From positions 186,001 through 250,000 of the forward strand of contig NZ_JOEH01000006.1 of the NCBI RefSeq assembly GCF_000719095.1: a DNA stretch of 64,000 nt, read 5' to 3'. The notes beneath the pieces are model-generated. The model ran no database searches and was not told the DNA's origin. It saw nothing but the letters and a program-made list of their open reading frames with translations. The stretch is from Streptacidiphilus jeojiense (GTDB lineage: Bacteria; Actinomycetota; Actinomycetes; Streptomycetales; Streptomycetaceae). The position numbers were made by a program, and so were the translations under genes. This document shows, piece after piece, positions 41,944-51,219 of this stretch (positions are counted from its first letter, which is position 1; each line of letters opens with the position of its first letter).

Positions 41944-44847
41944 CTACCGCATCCTCGCCGCCGGCGTCCTGGTGCGGGCCACCAGCGTCTCCACCACCGC
42001 GGCCGCCAGCACCAGCAGCCCGGCCGCCAGGCCCAGCGCCACGGTCAGCGCCGGATCCGAGTGCAGGGCCGGCCGGCCCGGTCCGCCGGTGAAGGCGCGC
42101 AGGTCCAGCGCCGGGCCGAGGATCCGCGGCTCGACCAGGCCCAGCACCACCCCGCCCAGCGCGGCGACCGGGACCAGCGGCAGCAGCTGCACCAGGTGCA
42201 GGGCGGCCGCCCCCCGACCGGTCAGCCCGAGGGCGCGCAGGTAGGAGGTGGTCCGCCCGCGCTCGGGTGCGGTCAGCACCAGCTCCAGGCCGACGGCGAG
42301 CAGCGCGAACAGCACCGCCAGCAGGGTGCTCCCGGTGTAGAGGACGCCGACGCCCCGGGTCAGTCCGTCCCCGCGCAGGGCGGCCAGTTCCTCGGTGCGC
42401 ACGGTGACCTGCGCCAGCGGTCCCAGCACCCGCGCGGCGGCGGCATGCAGCGCCGCCGCGTCCGCGCCGCCACCGAACAGCAGCACCGCGGTGTGCCCGG
42501 AGGACAGCTGCGGCAGCCGCTGCTCCACCGCGGCGGTGGTGACCAGCAGCGGGGTTCCGTCGGCGACCAGTGACACCAGCGGGCCCAGCACCGGGTCGTC
42601 CCGCTCGGCGGTGGTCAGCGTCCCGGTGGGGCTGAACCGCAGATGGACCACCGGCTTCCGGTACGGCTGGACGGTGGCGCTGAGGCTGCCGCCGGGCGCC
42701 GTCGCCAGCAGGTCGGGCGAGCCCAGCGCGGGCAGCTGCACGGTGCCGTCGGAGAGGGTGCGGGCGGGCGCGGACAGCGCCGCGCGCAGGGCGCGGACGG
42801 CGGCCGAGCCGGGGTCGGCGGCGGCGAGCGCGGCGGGGTCGACCGTGATCACCGCGACGCCGCCGATCCCGGCGCCGTTCCGGTCGCCGATCAGGTTGAA
42901 GGTGCGCAGCTGCTCGGTGACGGTCCGGATCCCGCCACCGGGCCCGGCGGCGGTGGTTGATCCGGCGGCGGCTGATCCGGACGTGGTGGTCAGCGGGGTG
43001 GTGTTGCCGAGCTGCACCGCGACCGCGTCGGCCCCCGCGGCCCAGGCCGCGCCGGTCCTGGCGCCCGCGCCGACGGTGCTGGAGACCAGGCCGCCGAAGA
43101 CGGCCGTACCCAGCGTCAGCACCAGCACGAACAGGGCCATCGCGGTCGCCGGTGCGTCCCCTCCGGCGCGCGCCAGGCCGACGTACCCCAGCAGGCCGCG
43201 CCCCCGGCGCAGCCGACCGGCGCACCAGCGCAGCACCGGTGGATACAGCCGCAGCAGCACCAGGACGGCGGCCAGCGCCACCACCACCGGTACCGCGCTG
43301 AGCCGGACGTCCCCCTGGCCCGCGGCGTCCTGGGCGGAGCCGGCCGGGGTGGAGGTGCGCAGCGCGGCCACCCCGGCGACGGCGAGCAGCAGCACGGTGG
43401 CCTCCAGCACCACCCGCCGGGCCGGGGAGGGGCCATCGCCGCGCAGCCGGCCGTCGTTCCTGACGGCGGGCCAGGTCAGCAGCGGAAGCAGCAGCCAGGC
43501 GGCGCCCGCCAGGACGGCGGCGAGCAGCGGTCGCGGCGCTCCTGACGTCCCGTCGGGGGCGAGTATCAGGCCTACCGCCCAGCCCGCCGCGCCCGCCACC
43601 GCGACCACGGGTGTGGCCACGGCCAGCCGCAGCAGCACCAGCCGCGGCCCGGAGGCGCCCCGGGCCCGCTGCAGTCGCAGCTCAACGTCGCGCCGGCGCA
43701 GCAGCAGCCGTACCGCCACCACGGCGGTGGCCAGCGCGACGGCGAGCAGTGAGGCGATGGCGTAGGAGGCGACGGTGTGGGCCTGGGCGTCCTCGGCGGT
43801 GAAGGCGGCCAGCAGCGGTCCGAGGCCGTCGGCGAGCAGCAGTGGATCGGTGAGCTGCCCGTCCAGCACGCAGCTGGACTGATCCAGCATCGGGTTCTCG
43901 GCACACAGCGCGGAGTCGAGCCTGGTGCTCCAGGACGCGAGCGGCTGCGCGATGCGGGCGGCCTGGGTGACGGCGTCGCTGCCGAGGGTGACCCGCAGCT
44001 GCCAGCTGAGGGCTGGTTCCGTGGGCACCTCGGCGTTCATCGCCGCGTCCACGCCGTCGGCGGCGACCAGGCCGCGCGCGGAGATCAGCTGCTTGGTCGG
44101 ATCGGTGTCCTTGGGGTACTCGATCGGCTGGTCCAGCGATGCCTGCTCGTTCCAGAAGTCGTCCCCGGTCCGCTGCGGCTCGAAGATCCCGGCGAGGACG
44201 TAGGAGGACGGTGCCCCGGCGGGGTCGCCGGTCCCGACCAGGCTCAGCCGCTCGCCGACGTGCAGTCCCAGCAGGGTCGCGGTGGCCCGGGAGAGGGCGA
44301 TCTCGGGCGGGCTGCTGTGGGCGGTGGAGCGCGGTCGCGGTCGCGGTGCACGGCCGGCCGTGATCCGCAGGTGCGCGTCGGCGTCGGTGATGTAGGCCAG
44401 GGCGAGACTGGTTCCCACCACACTGGCCTGCGGCACGGCCGGGGAGGCCAGCGTCGCCGGGTCGAACTGGGCCTCGGCGCGGGAGACGGTCAGTGTCGCG
44501 GCGAGCCGGGGGTCGGCGTGTGCGATCAGTTGCCGGCCGCCCTTGGCCAGCAGGGCGGCGGTGTCGACCGGGGTTCCCGGTGTCGCCGCCGGCAGCAGGT
44601 TCTCGCTCGGCATGTTGGCGGGATCCTCGGCGGTGGTCTGCACGGTCAGCAGTGCGTCCTGCTGCTGGGCCGTCACCAGTCGCTGCCGCAGCGCCCGGTC
44701 CTCCTGACGGGCCGCCAGCACCGGTGCCAGCGCCGCCAGCGCGGTCAGCACTGCCACCAGCACCGCGAGGCAGCCCAGCAGCGGCAGGTCGCCGCGCGCC
44801 TCGGCCCTGATCAGCCGTCCGTTCACGCTGTTCACGCCGCCGTTCAT
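41944..44847 (-). CDS. Giant FtsX-type ABC permease, copy 2B
   Basis: ATG 44847 overlaps the upstream stop (ATGA). The 967-residue protein has the same layout as copy 1B at 27667-30501: an early anchor (LPLLGCLAVLVAVLTALAALAP), external domain, helix bundle, second external domain, and a final FtsX unit (APERGRTTSYLRALGLTGRG). Shared stretches such as ALFVLVLTLGTAVFGG leave no doubt of paralogy. It should pair with copy 2A. No ATPase is present. Confidence 0.85.
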   Translation of the reverse strand: MNGGVNSVNGRLIRAEARGDLPLLGCLAVLVAVLTALAALAPVLAARQEDRALRQRLVTAQQQDALLTVQTTAEDPANMPSENLLPAATPGTPVDTAALLAKGGRQLIAHADPRLAATLTVSRAEAQFDPATLASPAVPQASVVGTSLALAYITDADAHLRITAGRAPRPRPRSTAHSSPPEIALSRATATLLGLHVGERLSLVGTGDPAGAPSSYVLAGIFEPQRTGDDFWNEQASLDQPIEYPKDTDPTKQLISARGLVAADGVDAAMNAEVPTEPALSWQLRVTLGSDAVTQAARIAQPLASWSTRLDSALCAENPMLDQSSCVLDGQLTDPLLLADGLGPLLAAFTAEDAQAHTVASYAIASLLAVALATAVVAVRLLLRRRDVELRLQRARGASGPRLVLLRLAVATPVVAVAGAAGWAVGLILAPDGTSGAPRPLLAAVLAGAAWLLLPLLTWPAVRNDGRLRGDGPSPARRVVLEATVLLLAVAGVAALRTSTPAGSAQDAAGQGDVRLSAVPVVVALAAVLVLLRLYPPVLRWCAGRLRRGRGLLGYVGLARAGGDAPATAMALFVLVLTLGTAVFGGLVSSTVGAGARTGAAWAAGADAVAVQLGNTTPLTTTSGSAAAGSTTAAGPGGGIRTVTEQLRTFNLIGDRNGAGIGGVAVITVDPAALAAADPGSAAVRALRAALSAPARTLSDGTVQLPALGSPDLLATAPGGSLSATVQPYRKPVVHLRFSPTGTLTTAERDDPVLGPLVSLVADGTPLLVTTAAVEQRLPQLSSGHTAVLLFGGGADAAALHAAAARVLGPLAQVTVRTEELAALRGDGLTRGVGVLYTGSTLLAVLFALLAVGLELVLTAPERGRTTSYLRALGLTGRGAAALHLVQLLPLVPVAALGGVVLGLVEPRILGPALDLRAFTGGPGRPALHSDPALTVALGLAAGLLVLAAAVVETLVARTRTPAARMR

Positions 44848-47800
44848 GCGCTCTCCCCGGCTCGCAGCACCCGGACCAGGTCCACCCGGGCGAGCAACCG
44901 GGACAGGGCCATGACGACCAGGCAGATCGCCGCGGCCGTGCCCAGCGCCGACAGGGTGACCCCGCCCCAGGGCACCCGTACCCGCAGCGGCGGGAACGGC
45001 GGCTGCCCGGAGTCGTCCACCGTGATCAGCGGCAGCACCTGGGCGGCGAGGACGGTGCCCAGCAGGGCACCCGGCACCACCGCGAACAGGGCGATGCTCA
45101 ACTGCTCGGCCCACAGCAGCGTCGACAGCGACCTGCTGCGCGCCCCCATGGCCCGCAGCAGCGCGAACTCCCGGCGCCGCTCCCGGGTCGAAACCACCGC
45201 GTGCACGGTGAAGCCGATCACGGCGAAGGCCGGGGCGAGCAGCCGGCACAGCGTCAGCACCTTCCGCAGCCCGCTGCGGAAGGGGTCGCCGCGCAGCTGC
45301 GCGGCGGACTGCGCCACCGTCAGCGGGCTGCCCAGGGCGGGTCGGGCGGTGACCGCGGCGGCGGTGCGGGCGCTGTCGGTGCTGGTCAGCCGCCACAGCG
45401 CGGGCGGCTGCTGGTCCACGCCGGCCGCGGCCAGGGCGGCGGCGAGGGTGCGCTGGTCGGCGGTGAACCAGCCGGTGGTGCGGGTGGATCCGAGACCGGG
45501 GACGGCCGCGACGCTGCCGGTGATCCGCACCGCCAGGCTCCGCCCCGACCCCAGGTCCAGGTTGACGGTGTCGCCCACGGCGTGGTGCAGGGCGGCCAGG
45601 GCCCGAGGGTCGGCCAGCACCGGGACGGGTGCCGCCGGGGTGGACGACGCGGTGGACACGGCTGGGGCGACGGCGATCCGCAGCCGGGTGCCGGGGTCGG
45701 TCTTGATGGCGGGGATACCGGTGCTGACCGTCGCCGAGAACAACCCGTCGGGGTCCGAGGAGAGCGAGCACACGCCGGGCGGCTCCGGCTGGTACGGGTC
45801 GGCCGCGTTCGCGGCGGTGTCGCAGGCGGTGGTCCTCGAACCGGTGGCGGACAGGGTGCGGTCGGCCCAGGCCAGCCCGGGCGGCAGGGCCCCGGCCCAG
45901 CTCGTGGCGGCGGTGGAGCCGGGCGCCGGGACGGAGTCGGAGCCGATGCGGTGCAGCACCAGCCGCAGCCGGGCCGCGTCCTGGCCGGACTGCGGCACCA
46001 GGGTGATCGAGGTCAGCGTCAGCGGGTAGTCGCGTGGCCGGCCGCCGCTGCCGTTCACCGTGAGCGGGACGGTGACGGTGTGTCGGGCCCCGTCGGCGTC
46101 CGGCAGTGCGGCGGTGACGGAGTCGGTGAGGCCCGAGGCGTCCTGGAGGGTCAGCTCCAGGGTGGGGGCGGCCGTGGCGCCGTCGCTGGTCAGCGTCTCG
46201 TCCAGGCTCAGCCCGCTCGGACGTCCCGGTAGCCGCACACCGTCGGGGGACGCCGCGGTCCCGCTGTCGGTGCCCACGATCTGCAGGGTGGTCCCCGCCG
46301 CCGAGGTGACCGGGGTCAGTGTCACCGGAGTCACCGCGGTGACTCCGGGCAGTGCCCGGTAGGCACCGGCCAGGACCGAGGGGGCGTAGCCGCCGCCGGC
46401 CGAGGTGTCCACCCGGACGTCCGCGCCGACGGTGAACCCGGCCTGGTCCAGCGCCAGCCCGTCCAGGCAGGCCAGCGCGGTGCTGGCGAGCGCCCCCACC
46501 GCTGCGGCCAGGCACATCAGCAGCACCGGGCCGGCGTTGCGGGCCGAGCGCCGGCTCAGCTGCCAGCCCGCGAGCGGCAGCACCAGTCCGGTGCGGCGGC
46601 GGCCGTAGCGGTCCAGCAGCCGTGAGGTCAGCGGCATCAGCCGGAACAGCAGCAGCGAGGCGGCGACACAGGCCACCACCGGGGCGAGCACCAGGACCGG
46701 ATCGACGGCCGGCACCGCGACCGGACCGGCGGCGACCGGGGTGCCCTGGACCACGGCGTGATGGTGCGCCAGTTCCGACCAGCCCAGCACCGCGACCACG
46801 GCCAGCGCCAGATCCAGACCGGCCCGCTGCACCGCCACGGTCCGGGCCCCGCGACGGCCGCCACGGGGCCGCAGCCGCGGTATTCGTCCGAAGAGCGGCC
46901 GCAGGGCCGGATACAGCACCGGCAGCAGTACGGCCGCGCCCTGCACCACCAGGGTCAGCAGGGCCGCCGTCCATCCGGCGGAGCCGAGCGCGCCGTGCAC
47001 GAGCGACTGCGCCAGGAACGGTGCGGCGACGGCAGCGGGGACACCGGTCAGCGCCCACTCGGCGGTGGCCGCCCGCAGCAGTCGGACCGTCCCGGCGCCG
47101 CGTGCCTGTTGCAGCGCCAGCTCACCGCTCCGGTGCTCGGCCAGTTGACGCGCCGTCAGGACCAGTGCGGTGAGGGCGAGTACGGCGAGCAGGGCGGTGG
47201 GTTGGTAGAGCGCGGAGCGGGCCACCGCGACGGGTGCGGCCAGCGCGTCCACGGCCTGGGGCAGTGCGGAGACGACGGTCATTCGGCTGCTGAAGGGGGA
47301 GGGCGCCCCGTGGAAGACGGAGAGGTCGGCGTGGCTCCCGGCGAAGGCGCCGACCCGGTCCCGCAGCCCGGCCAGCTGGTCCGAGGCGGCGCCGGCGAAG
47401 TCGCCCTGCACGCTCCAGCCGACGCTGACCTGGCCGTTCAGTGCGGCGGTTCCGTTCAGTGCGGCGGGGGAGACGACGAACAGGGAGTCCGCCGCGCCCT
47501 GGGTGGCGGTCGGGTCCCCGGCCATGCCCGGCCAGAACCCGGCGTTGCCCTGGGCGGCGTAGACGCCGGTGACCCGTACCGTGACCGGGCGCCCGAAGGC
47601 GTCGCTGAGCGCGAGCCTCCCCCCGGGGCCGACGCCGAGCAGCTGCGCCAACTGCCGGGGCAGAGCCGCGTCCACGGTCGATGGCGCACCGGGAGCGGAG
47701 CTGCCGGCGGAGACGTTGGGCAGGCTGGTGAAGGCAGTTGACGGAGCGTCGGCCACTCCGGCGGGCCAGCTGCCGGAGAGCAGTCGGCCGAAGCGTGCGG

Positions 47801-48212
47801 CCCCCTGGACCGCGACCGGATGCAGCACCGCCCCCTTGCCGTTGCTGTCGGCGCCGCCGCCGACGACCAGCGGCCCGACGCCGAGCAGCCCCAGGTAGGT
47901 GTGCTCGGGCACGCTGCCGAAGACCTGGGCGGTGGCGTTCCGTACCGCGAGGTCGGCGGCGGCCAGGCCGGTGCTCTGGAAGCCCGCGCCGACCTGCACC
48001 TGGGCCCGTGGATCGGCGGCCAGCCGGGTCCCGGCCCCCTGGTCGACGGCGTTGCCCGCCAGCGCGGCCAGTGCGGCCAGCACCGTCGCCGCGAGCAGGA
48101 CGGTCACCGCGACCGCGGTCAGCACCAGTCCGTGGTGCGCGGACCGCCGCACCGAGGGCGGCAGCCTCCGGACCTGCGCGGCCCGGACCGGTCGGACCTC
48201 CGTCGCGACCAC
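44844..48212 (-). CDS. Giant FtsX-type ABC permease, copy 2A
   Basis: GTG 48212 has AAGGAG six bases upstream; the longer frame to 48311 lacks a ribosome site. The 1122-residue protein mirrors copy 1A: SAHHGLVLTAVAVTVLLAAT at the start, SALYQPTALLAVLALTALVL in the middle (identical between copies) and TRERRREFALLRAMGARSRS near the end. External domains have diverged more than the helices, which suggests different cargo or partners. Duplicated FtsX units fit a MacB/LolC-like mechanotransmission permease. Confidence 0.85.
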   Translation of the reverse strand: MVATEVRPVRAAQVRRLPPSVRRSAHHGLVLTAVAVTVLLAATVLAALAALAGNAVDQGAGTRLAADPRAQVQVGAGFQSTGLAAADLAVRNATAQVFGSVPEHTYLGLLGVGPLVVGGGADSNGKGAVLHPVAVQGAARFGRLLSGSWPAGVADAPSTAFTSLPNVSAGSSAPGAPSTVDAALPRQLAQLLGVGPGGRLALSDAFGRPVTVRVTGVYAAQGNAGFWPGMAGDPTATQGAADSLFVVSPAALNGTAALNGQVSVGWSVQGDFAGAASDQLAGLRDRVGAFAGSHADLSVFHGAPSPFSSRMTVVSALPQAVDALAAPVAVARSALYQPTALLAVLALTALVLTARQLAEHRSGELALQQARGAGTVRLLRAATAEWALTGVPAAVAAPFLAQSLVHGALGSAGWTAALLTLVVQGAAVLLPVLYPALRPLFGRIPRLRPRGGRRGARTVAVQRAGLDLALAVVAVLGWSELAHHHAVVQGTPVAAGPVAVPAVDPVLVLAPVVACVAASLLLFRLMPLTSRLLDRYGRRRTGLVLPLAGWQLSRRSARNAGPVLLMCLAAAVGALASTALACLDGLALDQAGFTVGADVRVDTSAGGGYAPSVLAGAYRALPGVTAVTPVTLTPVTSAAGTTLQIVGTDSGTAASPDGVRLPGRPSGLSLDETLTSDGATAAPTLELTLQDASGLTDSVTAALPDADGARHTVTVPLTVNGSGGRPRDYPLTLTSITLVPQSGQDAARLRLVLHRIGSDSVPAPGSTAATSWAGALPPGLAWADRTLSATGSRTTACDTAANAADPYQPEPPGVCSLSSDPDGLFSATVSTGIPAIKTDPGTRLRIAVAPAVSTASSTPAAPVPVLADPRALAALHHAVGDTVNLDLGSGRSLAVRITGSVAAVPGLGSTRTTGWFTADQRTLAAALAAAGVDQQPPALWRLTSTDSARTAAAVTARPALGSPLTVAQSAAQLRGDPFRSGLRKVLTLCRLLAPAFAVIGFTVHAVVSTRERRREFALLRAMGARSRSLSTLLWAEQLSIALFAVVPGALLGTVLAAQVLPLITVDDSGQPPFPPLRVRVPWGGVTLSALGTAAAICLVVMALSRLLARVDLVRVLRAGESA

Positions 48213-48350
48213 GCACGTCTCCTTGGGCCTTGTGTTCCGTGTTCTGCGCTTCTGTGCTCGTACTGTGCGCCTGCCCGGCTCAGTGTTTCCCGCGGTGCAG
48301 GTGGGGCGCAAGGGATTGCAGAACCCGGGGGTCCTTTTTGCGCGGAGGGG

Positions 48351-49157
48351 TCAGGCAGGCGGTTCGGAGGGCGGCGGACCGGGGGTCGCCCCGTCCGGTG
48401 CCGGCGTGGGCGAAGGCGCTGCCGTCGGCTCCAACTCCCTTGCCAGCAGGGTCGCTCCGGCCACCGCGCCCGGCATGAGGAGGACGGCGACGAAGGGGAT
48501 CAGGAACAGCAGCACCAGCGGGACGCCGAAGCCCAGGGTGAGTCCGAGCCGGCTCCGCAGCCTGCGTATCCGCTGCCGGAAGGTCAGGCCGCGGCGCTGC
48601 AGGGCCACGGCGGCCAGCTGCTCGGTCAGGAAGAATCCGGAGACGCAGAAGGCGGCGGCGGGGACCACGGTCTGCCCGATCGCCGGGACGAAGCCCAGGA
48701 CCAGGAGCAGCAGGCCGATGCCGGCGGTCAGCAGTACCGAGCCCAGGCCCTCGCGGGCGGCGAACACCAGCTGCTGCCAGAGGGACTGGCTCGGTGCGGG
48801 TGGGGCACCGCCCTCGATCTCCTCCACCCGCTCGGACAGCGACTCGTAGAACGGCTGGCCGATCAGCAGGGTGACGGCGGTGAAGGTGACGACCGCGAGC
48901 AGCAGGCTGCCGCAGACCAGCAGCACGGCGAGCAGCGCCCGCACCGCCGAACGCCAGTCGGCGGACCAGCTGTCGGCGAACGGGGTGGCCCAGCTGGCGA
49001 TGTCGGTGGCGTAGGTCGCCAGGGCGACCAGGGCGGCGATGTAGAGGACCAGTGCCACCAGCCCGGGCAGTAGCCCGAACCCCCACCAGCGGCCGTGCCG
49101 CAGCACCCACCGCTGCCCCTTGAGCAGGTGTCCGAGGCCCTTTCCGAGATCATGCAT
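48351..49157 (-). CDS. EI24/CysZ-family membrane protein
   Basis: The 268-residue protein has four to six membrane helices and the EI24/CysZ signature TLLIGQPFYESLSERVEEIEGG; CysZ is a sulfate transporter in enterobacteria, but actinobacterial members are uncharacterised. The C-terminus is Pro-rich. The ATG at 49157 has no ribosome site: a perfect hairpin ends three bases before it. Confidence 0.85.
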   Translation of the reverse strand: MHDLGKGLGHLLKGQRWVLRHGRWWGFGLLPGLVALVLYIAALVALATYATDIASWATPFADSWSADWRSAVRALLAVLLVCGSLLLAVVTFTAVTLLIGQPFYESLSERVEEIEGGAPPAPSQSLWQQLVFAAREGLGSVLLTAGIGLLLLVLGFVPAIGQTVVPAAAFCVSGFFLTEQLAAVALQRRGLTFRQRIRRLRSRLGLTLGFGVPLVLLFLIPFVAVLLMPGAVAGATLLARELEPTAAPSPTPAPDGATPGPPPSEPPA

Positions 49158-49159
49158 GC

Positions 49160-49193
49160 GCGCAGTCTGCCGTAGCGGACCGACAGACTGCGC
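49160..49193. terminator. Perfect hairpin between lipase and EI24 genes
   Basis: GCGCAGTCTG (49160-49169) is matched by CAGACTGCGC (49184-49193) with a 14-base loop. It lies just after the lipase stop and directly before the EI24 start, both on the minus strand. It probably ends lipase transcription; it may also hide the start region of EI24. Confidence 0.6.
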
Positions 49194-49229
49194 ATCCGGC
49201 CGGGACCCGGACGGTTCGGGGGCCCGGAA

Positions 49230-50213
49230 TCAGCCGCCGAGGACGGGAAGCACCGGCACGCACAGCGGTGCCGTGGCGTGCGCCGGGTCCAGCGCGTTGC
49301 TCACGTCGTGCAGGGCCACCGGGTCGTAGATCACCGCCAGGTGGTCCGCGAAGTCCAGGCCGCACTGGTCCTGCAGCGTGATGTCGCTGACCTGCCCGCT
49401 GCTGCCACCGGTGAGGAAGGCCGAGGTGTAGGGGGTGACCACCTCGTCGTACCTGGTCTCGATGACGGTGTAGTGGACGCCGGGCACGGTGTCGCCGCCC
49501 GCGTTGAGCGCGGTGATGAACGGCGAGCCGACGACCTGCTGGCCGCAGGCGGCGCACAGCGAGCTGACGAACGAGGAGCCGCCGGGGAAGGCGGCCAGCA
49601 GCCCGGTGAGCCCGTCCAGGTCGGTGCCGTGGTTGGACGGGGCCAGGCCGACCAGGGTGTGCACCTTGGCCGCGCCGCCCAGGTTCTTGAGGTAGTAGCG
49701 CGGCATCATGCCGCCCTGCGAGTGGCCGACGATGTCGACCTGCGCGGCCCCGGTGGCGGCCAGCACCTGGTCCACGAAGGTCGCCAACTGCGCTGCGCTG
49801 GTGGGGATGTCGCCGTAGCCCTGGAACAGGTTGCCGGGCGAGCCGCCGTAGTTGAGGGCGAAGACGCAGTAGCCCTGGTTCGCCAGCAGCGGGGACAGCG
49901 CCTGCCAGCTGTCGGTCATGTCGCCGAAGGTCCCGTGGACCAGCACGACCGGCCGGGGATGCGCCGAACTCGGCTTGCAGGACCAGTTGTTGGAGCCGGG
50001 GGGAGCGCTCCCGGGCGCCGCCAGCTCGGCGGCGACGCCGGCGGCGAAGCTGTAGGGGACGGGGTAGGTCGAGGCGTGCGCCGGCGCGGTGGCGAGGCCG
50101 AGGGCCGAGGCCGTCGCGGTGCCGAGGGCGAGCAGGGAGGCGGTGAGGCGTCGGGGGCCGGGCCGGGAGCCGGGCCGGGATCTGGGCATGGGCATGGGCA
50201 TGGGCAGGGACAT
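49230..50213 (-). CDS. Secreted lipase/esterase (class 2, EstA-like)
   Basis: ATG 50213 follows AGGAGG six bases upstream. The 327-residue precursor has an Arg-rich start, a hydrophobic segment and an AHA cleavage site (about residue 47). The mature part shows VLVHGTFGDMTDSW for the oxyanion region, the nucleophile elbow GHSQGG, and a likely catalytic His in FADHLAVIYD. Four Cys in the second half could form disulfides. It matches Streptomyces extracellular lipases. A 14-bp palindrome lies in the upstream region. Confidence 0.9.
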   Translation of the reverse strand: MSLPMPMPMPRSRPGSRPGPRRLTASLLALGTATASALGLATAPAHASTYPVPYSFAAGVAAELAAPGSAPPGSNNWSCKPSSAHPRPVVLVHGTFGDMTDSWQALSPLLANQGYCVFALNYGGSPGNLFQGYGDIPTSAAQLATFVDQVLAATGAAQVDIVGHSQGGMMPRYYLKNLGGAAKVHTLVGLAPSNHGTDLDGLTGLLAAFPGGSSFVSSLCAACGQQVVGSPFITALNAGGDTVPGVHYTVIETRYDEVVTPYTSAFLTGGSSGQVSDITLQDQCGLDFADHLAVIYDPVALHDVSNALDPAHATAPLCVPVLPVLGG

Positions 50214-50243
50214 GGAGGGCCTCCTGGGTGGGGGAGGATCCGG

Positions 50244-50257
50244 CTACCGATCGGTAG
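50244..50257. promoter_or_regulatory. Perfect 14-bp palindrome, candidate TetR-type operator
   Basis: CTACCGATCGGTAG is its own reverse complement. It lies 30 bp upstream of the lipase start and 207 bp upstream of the divergent methyltransferase. TACCGATCGGTA-like sites are typical for TetR-family repressors; no such gene is in this window. Confidence 0.55.
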
Positions 50258-50463
50258 ACTTACTGGAGAGTAGGAACGTCGGAACGAGAAGGCAATGCGG
50301 ATGACACCGCAACTTCATGATTCTCGCGAGCCGGTCCGAGCGTCGGCGGTCAGGCGCGCTGCGGAGCCGCTGACGACCACTCGAACGGGTTGCGGCGCCC
50401 GGAAGCTGAGCCTTCGGATTCCTCTGCACGGCCTCCCCCTCCTCGCGTACGCTCCAGTTCTCG

Positions 50464-51210
50464 ATGACTGACACTTGGGACACCATCGCCGACTGGTACG
50501 CGGAGCGCCTGCGGAAGGGCTCCGCGATGCACGAGTTCGCGCGCGACATCCTGCTGGAGCAGATGCCGGACGATCTGACCGGCCTCCGGATCGTGGACCT
50601 GGGTTGCGGCGAGGGAATCGTGGCCCGGGCGCTCGCCCTGCGCGGGGCCGGAGTGCGCGGTGTGGACCTCTCCCCGCGCATGATCGCGCACGCCTGGATC
50701 GCCGAGGCCGAGCACCCGACCGGCGCCGTCTACACGGTCGACGACGGCTGCTCGCTGGCCACCATCGGTGACGGCACCGCGGACTGCGTGACCGCCGGGC
50801 TCTCCCTCAACAACGTCGTCGACCTCAAGGCCGCCCTCGCCGCCGTCGAACGGGTGCTGCTCCCGGGCGGGCGGCTGGTGTTCACCATCCCGCACCCCTG
50901 CTTCGAGGCCCCGGGCGCGGGCTGGGCACCCGAGACGGTCGACGACGACCCGCCGGACAGCCGTCGCCGTCGCCGCACCGTCGGCGACTACCTGAGCGAG
51001 GGCTTCTGGCGCTCCGGCAACCCCGAGGGCTTCCGCCGCGCGGGCAACCAGCACCGCACCCTCTCCACCTACCTCGGCGCCCTGCTGGACCAGGGCTTCG
51101 CCCTGGAGGCCATCGCCGAGCCCGCCCCACCGGAACCACTCCGCGCCGAACAGCCGCTGCGCGAGGGCCTCCCACCGTTCCTGGCGGCGACGGTACGACG
51201 CGAGGGCTGA
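50464..51210 (+). CDS. Class I SAM-dependent methyltransferase
   Basis: The 248-residue protein has motif I VDLGCGEGIVAR, acidic loop GVDLS, and VERVLLPGGRLVFTIPHPCFE for the post-III region. The PHPCF text is common in small-molecule methyltransferases of actinomycetes. ATG 50464 is the obvious start (MTDTWDTIADWYAERL). Substrate unknown. Confidence 0.87.
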   Translation: MTDTWDTIADWYAERLRKGSAMHEFARDILLEQMPDDLTGLRIVDLGCGEGIVARALALRGAGVRGVDLSPRMIAHAWIAEAEHPTGAVYTVDDGCSLATIGDGTADCVTAGLSLNNVVDLKAALAAVERVLLPGGRLVFTIPHPCFEAPGAGWAPETVDDDPPDSRRRRRTVGDYLSEGFWRSGNPEGFRRAGNQHRTLSTYLGALLDQGFALEAIAEPAPPEPLRAEQPLREGLPPFLAATVRREG

Positions 51211-51219
51211 GCGGGCGGT

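Noticed and set aside
41944..47058. A very long minus-strand open frame of about 1704 codons
   Set aside because: Its left part is the true permease 2B, but its right part runs out of frame through permease 2A. The overlap at 44844-44847 and normal ribosome spacing support two separate genes.
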